Assembly: GCA_020850735.1 (NCBI GenBank)
Contig: JADZEE010000035.1
Coordinates: 1 to 50,128, forward strand
Source of the DNA: Gammaproteobacteria bacterium
GTDB lineage: Bacteria > Pseudomonadota > Gammaproteobacteria > JADZEE01
Length of the DNA: 50,128 nt
Direction: 5' to 3'
This document shows, piece by piece, positions 43,360 to 50,128 of this stretch. The notes below the pieces were generated by a model that ran no database searches, had not been told where the DNA came from, and was given only the letters and a program-made list of their open reading frames with translations. Position 1 is the stretch's first letter, and every line of letters begins with the position of its first letter. Position numbers and translations under genes: made by a program.

Positions 43360-45912
43360 ATGGCCGTGCAGCTCCCGTCCCACCTGCCCGTCTGCGCCGT
43401 GCTGGCGGACATCCGTGCGGGCCTGCGCGAGCGCACGACGCTGCTCGTCCAAGCGCCGCCGGGTGCCGGCAAGAGTACGGTGGTACCGCTCGCGCTGCTC
43501 GACGAGCCGTGGCTGGCGGGGCGGCGCATCGTCATGCTCGAACCGCGCCGGCTCGCGGCACGGGCGGTAGCGCTGTGGATGGCGCACCTGCTCGACGAAG
43601 CGGTCGGCGCGACGGTCGGCTATCGCATGCGGCTCGACACCCGCGTGGGTCCGATGACCAGGATCGAGGTCGTGACCGAGGGTATCCTCACCCGCCGCCT
43701 GCAGCAGGATCCGGCGCTGGCGGACGTGGCCGCCGTGATCTTCGACGAGTTCCACGAGCGTTCGCTGCAGGCCGATCTCGGCCTCGCCCTGTGCCGGGAC
43801 GTACAGTCCGCGCTGCGCCCGGATCTGCGCCTGTTGCTGATGTCGGCGACACTCGATACGGCGGCGCTCGCCGGCATGCTCGGCGACGCCCCGGTCGTCA
43901 CCGCCACGGGTCGCAGCTTTCCGGTTGCGATTCGGCATGCGGCGCGTGCGCCCGCGGATGACATCATCCGCGAAGTGGCCGGCACGGTCGCCAGGGCGCT
44001 GGCGGACGAGCGCGGCGACGTGCTGGTGTTCCTGCCGGGCGTGGCCGAGATCCGGCGCACCCAGCGGCTGCTGGAGAGCATGGGCACTGCCGCCGACGTG
44101 CTGCCGCTGTACGGGGATCTGTCCATGCAAGCACAGGAACGCGCGCTCGCGCCGGGCGGGACGGACCTGCGCAAGGTAGTGCTCGCCACGTCCATTGCCG
44201 AAACGAGCCTGACCATCGACGGCGTGCGTATCGTCATCGACTCCGGCCTCTCACGCCGCGCGCGTTTTGATCCGCGCACCGGCATGACGGCCCTGATTAC
44301 GGTACCGATCACGCGCGCGGCCGCCGCGCAGCGCTGCGGCCGCGCCGGTCGCAACGCGCCCGGAGTGTGCTACCGCCTGTGGACGCAGGCAGTCGACGAG
44401 GGTCTCGCCCCGTTCACGCCACCGGAGATCCTGGAAGCGGATCTCGCACCACTCGCGCTCGAGCTGGCCGCCTGGGGGATTACCGAGCCCGGCGCGCTGC
44501 GCTGGCTGACGCCGCCGCCCGCCGCCGCCTATGCCCAGGCACGCGATCTGCTCGTGGCCTTGTCGGCCATCGATGCCGGGGGCCGCTGCAGCGCACGCGG
44601 CCGGCAAATGAGCCGGCTCGGACTGCATCCGCGCCTTGCACACATGCTGATCGAAGCGCAGCGCTACGACGCGGTGCACACGGCCTGCACACTCGCCGCG
44701 GCGCTGTCGGAACGCGACTGCCTGCGTGTGCCACCCGCGGAACGTCGCAGCGATCTGCGGCTGCGCCTGGCCGCGGTCCAGGGCGACGAGGGCACGCTAC
44801 CGGCGGGCGTGAGCATCGCCCGCCGGGCCTGCGAGCGTGCGCGGCGGCTCGCCGGCAACTGGGCCCGATTGCTCGAGATGCTGGCGGTACGGGCCGATGA
44901 CGGCAGCTGTCCGGCCGCGCCCGAAGCCGACGACGTGGTCGGCGTCCTGCTCGCCCAGGCCTACCCCGATCGCATCGCCATGCACCGCGGCGGCGAGGAC
45001 GGCCGTTACCTGCTCAGTAACGGCCGCGGCGCGAGTCTCGATCGAGCCGATCCGCTGGCGCGCAGCGAATTCCTGGTCGTTGCCGATCTCGACGCCGGCA
45101 CGCGCGACGCGCGGATCTGGCTCGCCGCACCGTTGTCGCGCACCGCCGTGCTCACGCATCTGCGCGAGCGCATCGAGGAACGCGACGTCGTCGCCTGGAA
45201 CAGCGCGATCGGCGCCGTCGTCGCACGGCGCGAGCTGCGCCTCGGGAAACTGCTGATCGGTGAACGCGCGCTCGAGGGCGTCGATCCGGCACAACGCGTC
45301 CAGGCCATGCTCGATGGCGTGCGCGAGGCGGGTATCACGGCGCTGCCGTGGACAGCCGGCACGCGGCAATGGCGGGCGCGCGTGCAGTTCCTGCGCCGCG
45401 TGTGCGGACCCGATGTCGGCGCCGGGTGGCCGGCCATCGACGATGCGGACCTCGCCGCTACGCTGGGGCAGTGGCTCGCGCCCTGGCTCGATGGCATTAC
45501 CCGGCGCGCGGACCTCGCCCGCGTGCCGCTCGCGAACGCCCTGTCGACCCTGCTCGATCAGGAGCAACGACGCCAGCTCGAGACGCTGGCGCCCACCCAC
45601 CTGCCGGTGCCGAGCGGCTCGCGCATCGCGCTCGATTACGCCAGCGGCGAGGTGCCGATCCTGTCGGCACGCCTGCAGGAGCTGTTCGGCATGCGCGCAT
45701 CGCCGCGCGTCGCCGGCGGACGCGTGCCGGTGCTGGTACAGATCCTGTCCCCGGCCGGACGGCCGCTGCAGGTGACGCAGGATCTCGCCGGCTTCTGGAC
45801 GCGCGGCTACGCCGAGGTGCGCAAGCAGATGCGTGGCCGCTACCCTAAGCACTACTGGCCGGAGGACCCCGACGTCGCCGTAGCAATCCGCGGTGTACGC
45901 CCGCAGCGCTGA
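43360..45912 (+). CDS. hrpB: ATP-dependent helicase HrpB
   Basis: This 850-residue DEAH/RHA-type helicase has Walker A QAPPGAGKSTVVPLALL near residue 30, motif Ia LEPRRLAARAVA, motif II FDEFHERSLQ (DEFH variant normal for HrpB), and motif III LMSATLD. Motif V is ATSIAETSLTIDGVRIVIDSG, and motif VI is QRCGRAGRNAPGVCYRLW. The C-terminal HrpB-specific region ends with RPLQVTQDLAGFW and KQMRGRYPKHYWPEDP, which is highly characteristic. It converges on purA with a 20-base gap. The in vivo substrate of HrpB is poorly defined (RNA processing is suggested). Confidence 0.96.
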   Translation: MAVQLPSHLPVCAVLADIRAGLRERTTLLVQAPPGAGKSTVVPLALLDEPWLAGRRIVMLEPRRLAARAVALWMAHLLDEAVGATVGYRMRLDTRVGPMTRIEVVTEGILTRRLQQDPALADVAAVIFDEFHERSLQADLGLALCRDVQSALRPDLRLLLMSATLDTAALAGMLGDAPVVTATGRSFPVAIRHAARAPADDIIREVAGTVARALADERGDVLVFLPGVAEIRRTQRLLESMGTAADVLPLYGDLSMQAQERALAPGGTDLRKVVLATSIAETSLTIDGVRIVIDSGLSRRARFDPRTGMTALITVPITRAAAAQRCGRAGRNAPGVCYRLWTQAVDEGLAPFTPPEILEADLAPLALELAAWGITEPGALRWLTPPPAAAYAQARDLLVALSAIDAGGRCSARGRQMSRLGLHPRLAHMLIEAQRYDAVHTACTLAAALSERDCLRVPPAERRSDLRLRLAAVQGDEGTLPAGVSIARRACERARRLAGNWARLLEMLAVRADDGSCPAAPEADDVVGVLLAQAYPDRIAMHRGGEDGRYLLSNGRGASLDRADPLARSEFLVVADLDAGTRDARIWLAAPLSRTAVLTHLRERIEERDVVAWNSAIGAVVARRELRLGKLLIGERALEGVDPAQRVQAMLDGVREAGITALPWTAGTRQWRARVQFLRRVCGPDVGAGWPAIDDADLAATLGQWLAPWLDGITRRADLARVPLANALSTLLDQEQRRQLETLAPTHLPVPSGSRIALDYASGEVPILSARLQELFGMRASPRVAGGRVPVLVQILSPAGRPLQVTQDLAGFWTRGYAEVRKQMRGRYPKHYWPEDPDVAVAIRGVRPQR

Positions 45913-45932
45913 CACCCGCAGCGCCGGGCGCG

Positions 45933-47249
<1,317 letters not shown>

Positions 47250-47342
47250 TCAGCGGCGGTCGCTGGCGCCGGTGCTCGAAAACGGCCGCGCATTCTGCCA
47301 CAGGCGGGCGGCGGAACGCGCCCCCGGTGTGAGGCATGCGGC

Positions 47343-48524
47343 TCAAACATCCACGACCCGCCAATGACCGCCATGCTCCTCGATGCGCCGATCGCAGCCC
47401 ATGGCGGTTGCGTCGCCGCTCTGGCCGGGAAGAGCGGCGATCACCCGCTCGCCGCTCGCGCGCAGCCGTGCAATCAGCTCGAGCAGCCGCCGGTCGTCTC
47501 CGGGCGGGGCGAACACCGCGCTGCGCGCGCGCCGCTCGTCGCTTGCGAATCTGGCAAGCAACTTGAGATCGGTGCTGAAACCGGTTGCCGGCCGGGCACG
47601 GCCGAACACCCGACCGACGTCGTCGTAGCGTCCGCCCCAGGCCACCGCCCGCCCCCAGCCCGGTACGAAGGCCTCGAACATGATGCCGGTGTGATAGTTG
47701 AACCCGCGCATCTCGGCGAGATCGAAATGGAAGGTCGCGTCCGGGCGTCGTGCCGCCGTGCGTCCGGCGAGCAGGGCTATCTCCTCGATCCCGCTCGCGA
47801 CGCCGGCGCCGGCGCCGGCGAGCAGGCCACGAGCCCGCTCGAGCACTTCGGTGCCGCCGTTGAGATCCGGCAGGGCCTCGATCATGGCCCGAACCTGCGG
47901 TTCGACCTGCCAGCGCAGCAGTTGCTCGCGCAGCTCGGGCACGGCCTTGCGCTGGAGCATGTCAAACAGGTCAGTGCGCCGCTCGGCGTCGAGCCCCGCA
48001 CGTTCAACCAGTCCGCGGAACACGCCGATGTGACTGGCGTTGACACACACCGGCGGCGCGCCGACCTCGTGCAGCACCGCGAGCAGCAGGCACAGTACTT
48101 CGACGTCGCTCTCGATCCCGCCGTGGCCGTAGAGCTCGGCACCGAGCTGCAGCGGATTGCGCGAGGAATCGACGCTGCCGGCACGCGTGTGCAAGACCGT
48201 GCCGAGGTAGCACAACCGCGTCGGCACGTCGCGCCCGAGCCGGTGTGCGTCGATGCGCGCCACCTGCGGAGTCATGTCCGCACGCACGCCCATCATGCGA
48301 CCGCTCAACTGGTCGGTGAGCTTGAAAGTCTGCAGATCGAGATCGGTACCGAGCCCTGTGAGCAGCGACTCCAGGTACTCGATGAGCGGCGGCATGACGA
48401 GCTCGTAGCCCCAGCTCGCGAGCAGGTCGAGCAGGCGCCGCCGCAGCCGCTCGATCCGCTCGGCCTCGGGCGGCAGATTTTCGTCGATACCCTCGGGCAG
48501 CAGCCAGCGATTGGTCAGACTCAT
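47343..48524 (-). CDS. hisZ: ATP phosphoribosyltransferase regulatory subunit HisZ
   Basis: This 393-residue class II aminoacyl-tRNA-synthetase paralogue activates and regulates short-form HisG in histidine synthesis. It begins MSLTNRWLLPEGIDENLPPEAERIERLRRR; longer in-frame starts upstream are low-complexity and rejected. Motif 2-like RADMTPQVARIDAHRL and later GGRYDDVGRVFGRARPATGFS are typical HisZ features. No anticodon-binding domain of true HisRS is present. The location in the hflKC-hisZ-purA block supports HisZ over HisRS. Histidine auxotrophy relief depends on a HisG elsewhere. Confidence 0.94.
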   Translation of the reverse strand: MSLTNRWLLPEGIDENLPPEAERIERLRRRLLDLLASWGYELVMPPLIEYLESLLTGLGTDLDLQTFKLTDQLSGRMMGVRADMTPQVARIDAHRLGRDVPTRLCYLGTVLHTRAGSVDSSRNPLQLGAELYGHGGIESDVEVLCLLLAVLHEVGAPPVCVNASHIGVFRGLVERAGLDAERRTDLFDMLQRKAVPELREQLLRWQVEPQVRAMIEALPDLNGGTEVLERARGLLAGAGAGVASGIEEIALLAGRTAARRPDATFHFDLAEMRGFNYHTGIMFEAFVPGWGRAVAWGGRYDDVGRVFGRARPATGFSTDLKLLARFASDERRARSAVFAPPGDDRRLLELIARLRASGERVIAALPGQSGDATAMGCDRRIEEHGGHWRVVDV

Positions 48525-48552
48525 GGTGGCGACGCCGCGACCGGCTGGTCGT

Positions 48553-48738
48553 TCAGTTGACGAGGTAGAGCAGGCCGACACCCGCGAGCATGCTCGTGAT
48601 GCCGATGAAGCGCAGCGTCGCATCGTCGAGCTGCGCGGCAACGATCAGCACCCTGCGCAGCGCCTGCGGATTGAGAAACGGCGCAATGCCTTCCATGACC
48701 AGCACCAGGCCGAGCGCAATCAACAGTTCGTGCACCAT
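48553..48738 (-). CDS. DUF2065 (YjeT-like) small membrane protein
   Basis: The 61-residue protein contains two hydrophobic helices (MVHELLIALGLVLVMEGIAPF and FIGITSMLAGVGLLYLV) around a short loop with FLNPQALRRVL. This matches DUF2065/YjeT, which is usually found next to hflC. Its function is unknown; a link to the HflKC complex is suggested by gene order only. It lies 24 bases after hflC and 28 before hisZ. Confidence 0.9.
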   Translation of the reverse strand: MVHELLIALGLVLVMEGIAPFLNPQALRRVLIVAAQLDDATLRFIGITSMLAGVGLLYLVN

Positions 48739-48762
48739 GCCGTGCCAGCTTCGGTGTTGCGC

Positions 48763-49629
48763 TCAGCGGCCCTCGGGACCGTTGAAAAAACGGAAAAATT
48801 CCGAGTCAGGCTGCAGCACCAGCACGTTGTTGTCCCCCCCCATGCTGCGCCGGTAGGCGTTCAGGCTGCGGTACAGCGCATAAAAATCGGGGTTCGCTCC
48901 GTAGGCCCCCGCGTACGTGTCGGCCGCCTTGGCGTCGCCCTCGCCGCGTACCATCTCGGCGTCGCGATAAGCCTCGGCGAGCAGCACGGTGCGATCGCGA
49001 TCGGCGTTGGCGCGGATACGCTCGGCGGCCTCCGCACCCCGGGAGCGAAAATCGCGCGCCACGCGTTCGCGCTCGGCGCGCATGCGCTGGTACACCGAGG
49101 AGCTCACCTCGGCGGGCAGGTCTATGCGGCTGATGCGTACGTCGTTGATGTTCATGCCGAGCTCCTTGACCTGGGTGTCGGCCAGTTCGCTCACGATTTC
49201 CATGATGGCACCGCGCTCGCCGGAGACCACGTCCTGCACGGTACGCTTGCCGAACTCGTTGCGCAGCGCCGCGTTGACCTTCTGGTACAACAGCAACCCC
49301 GCCTGACGCTCCTCGCCGCCGGTCGCCCGAAAATACTGCGCCACATCGACGATGCGCCAGCGTACGAACGAATCGACGATGACGTCCTTCTTCTCACTGG
49401 TGAGAAATCGCTCCGGCTCGGCATCGAAGCTGAGCAGGCGCTTGTCGAACTTGCGAACACTGTTGAACGGCGGCGGCAGCTTGAAATGCAAACCAGGCTC
49501 GAAGTCGGATTTCTGGATCTTGCCGAACGCGAGCAGGATCGCGGTCTGGCGTTCGTCGACCGTGAACACGCAGGCGGAACCGATGAGACCCACAACGACC
49601 GCGACGACGAGTATGCGCGACAGAATCAT
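48763..49629 (-). CDS. hflC: HflC, SPFH-domain modulator of FtsH
   Basis: This 288-residue inner-membrane protein has one N-terminal anchor (MILSRILVVAVVVGLIGSACVF) and a periplasmic SPFH/band-7 domain (DERQTAILLAFGKIQKS). The later KERVARDFR-like coiled helix reads RAERERVARDFRSRGAEAAERI. It then ends with YGANPDFYALYRSLNAYRRSMG, the HflC-specific tail. With HflK it forms a large cage around FtsH and regulates its proteolysis. Its ATG overlaps the hflK stop (ATGA). Confidence 0.96.
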   Translation of the reverse strand: MILSRILVVAVVVGLIGSACVFTVDERQTAILLAFGKIQKSDFEPGLHFKLPPPFNSVRKFDKRLLSFDAEPERFLTSEKKDVIVDSFVRWRIVDVAQYFRATGGEERQAGLLLYQKVNAALRNEFGKRTVQDVVSGERGAIMEIVSELADTQVKELGMNINDVRISRIDLPAEVSSSVYQRMRAERERVARDFRSRGAEAAERIRANADRDRTVLLAEAYRDAEMVRGEGDAKAADTYAGAYGANPDFYALYRSLNAYRRSMGGDNNVLVLQPDSEFFRFFNGPEGR

Positions 49630-50128
49630 CAGCGACTCTCCCGGGTGCGGTAGCTGCTGCGATCGCGCCCGTCGCTCGAGGGTGAGGGGGCGACCACCGA
49701 ATCGATTCCGCGCGACGGCGCGACGGCGCCCCCGTCCGGTCCGGATTCGGGGCGCGCGAGTAACTTGTCGATCGGCAGGTAGAGCAGGTTGTTGGGACCG
49801 TTGCCGGCCGATATCAGGATCTTGGGGGTGTCGGTCAGGACGTCTTCCATGGTCTCCAGGTACAGGCGCGCGCGCGTGATGGCCGGCGCCCGTTCGTAGG
49901 CGACGCGTAGCTGGCTGAAGCGGCTGGCCTGCCCCTGCGCCTCGGCGATGACCCGCTCCTTGTAGCCATTGGCGTCCTCGGTGATGCGCGCCGAGGCGCC
50001 GCGCGCCCCGGGGATGATCTCGTTGCGATAGGCTTCGGCCTCGTTGATCAGGCGCTGTTCGTCCTCGCGCGCCTTGATCGCATCGTCGAAGGCACTTTTG
50101 ACCTCTTCGGGCGGACTTGCCGGCTGCA
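49629..50128 (-). CDS. hflK: HflK, SPFH-domain FtsH modulator (5' end outside window)
   Basis: Only the C-terminal ~166 residues are present; the start lies beyond the right edge. The visible part contains the coiled stretch AREDEQRLINEAEAYRNEII, then GYKERVIAEAQGQASRFSQL, and AYERAPAITRARLYLETMEDVL, all typical HflK. The PKILISAG and LLYLPIDKLL end of the SPFH fold follows, then a Ser/Asp/Arg-rich tail. It is translationally coupled to hflC. Identity is firm from motif order and neighbour. Confidence 0.95.
   Translation of the reverse strand, partial: QPASPPEEVKSAFDDAIKAREDEQRLINEAEAYRNEIIPGARGASARITEDANGYKERVIAEAQGQASRFSQLRVAYERAPAITRARLYLETMEDVLTDTPKILISAGNGPNNLLYLPIDKLLARPESGPDGGAVAPSRGIDSVVAPSPSSDGRDRSSYRTRESR

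Overview
The window looks like chromosomal DNA of a high-GC, non-enteric gammaproteobacterium. The evidence is conserved gene order: hflK-hflC-DUF2065-hisZ-purA, rnr-rlmB-rpsF-rpsR-DUF2232-rplI-dnaB-alr-radA, ffh beside ypjD-corB, ubiG-gph, and sdhCDAB-sdhE. The genus cannot be fixed from sequence alone. Coding density is high, genes often overlap by ATGA or GTGA, and GTG/TTG starts are common. Because of the GC content, long antisense open frames are abundant and were discarded.

Region 1 (1-17464) is the accessory part and the most interesting. On the minus strand lie a parvulin prolyl isomerase, a TpsB/FhaC outer-membrane transporter and a giant TpsA exoprotein that leaves the window at base 1. 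Divergent from them runs a plus-strand signalling series: an adenylate cyclase fused to an FHA domain, a PP2C phosphatase, a 1669-residue transmembrane Ser/Thr kinase with a TPR-like stalk and a C-terminal FGE/SUMF1-fold domain, a second membrane FGE protein with an EPAA repeat and a SPOR domain, and an EAL c-di-GMP phosphodiesterase. A perfect CRP-consensus palindrome lies between tpsB and tpsA at class II spacing from a -10-like hexamer. My working hypothesis is a surface-adhesin or exoprotein secretion system controlled by cAMP, protein phosphorylation and c-di-GMP.

Region 2 (17515-26863) holds ubiG and gph, then a succinate dehydrogenase island: ygfX-like (opposite strand), SdhAF4/DUF1674, sdhC, sdhD, sdhA, sdhB, sdhE and the Fe-S protein ygfZ. 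After it come a yheT-type hydrolase whose 3' end contains an inverted-repeat element, dsbB, and an unrecognised secreted protein.

Region 3 (27062-42508) is housekeeping: maeB, ffh, ypjD, corB, radA, alr, dnaB, rplI, DUF2232, rpsR, rpsF, rlmB and rnr.

Region 4 (42508-50128) has a tRNA-Leu(CAG), a tiny coupled gene pair including a zinc-ribbon protein, hrpB, purA, hisZ, DUF2065, hflC and a 5'-truncated hflK at the right edge. No insertion sequence, CRISPR array, phage gene, rRNA or replication origin was seen.
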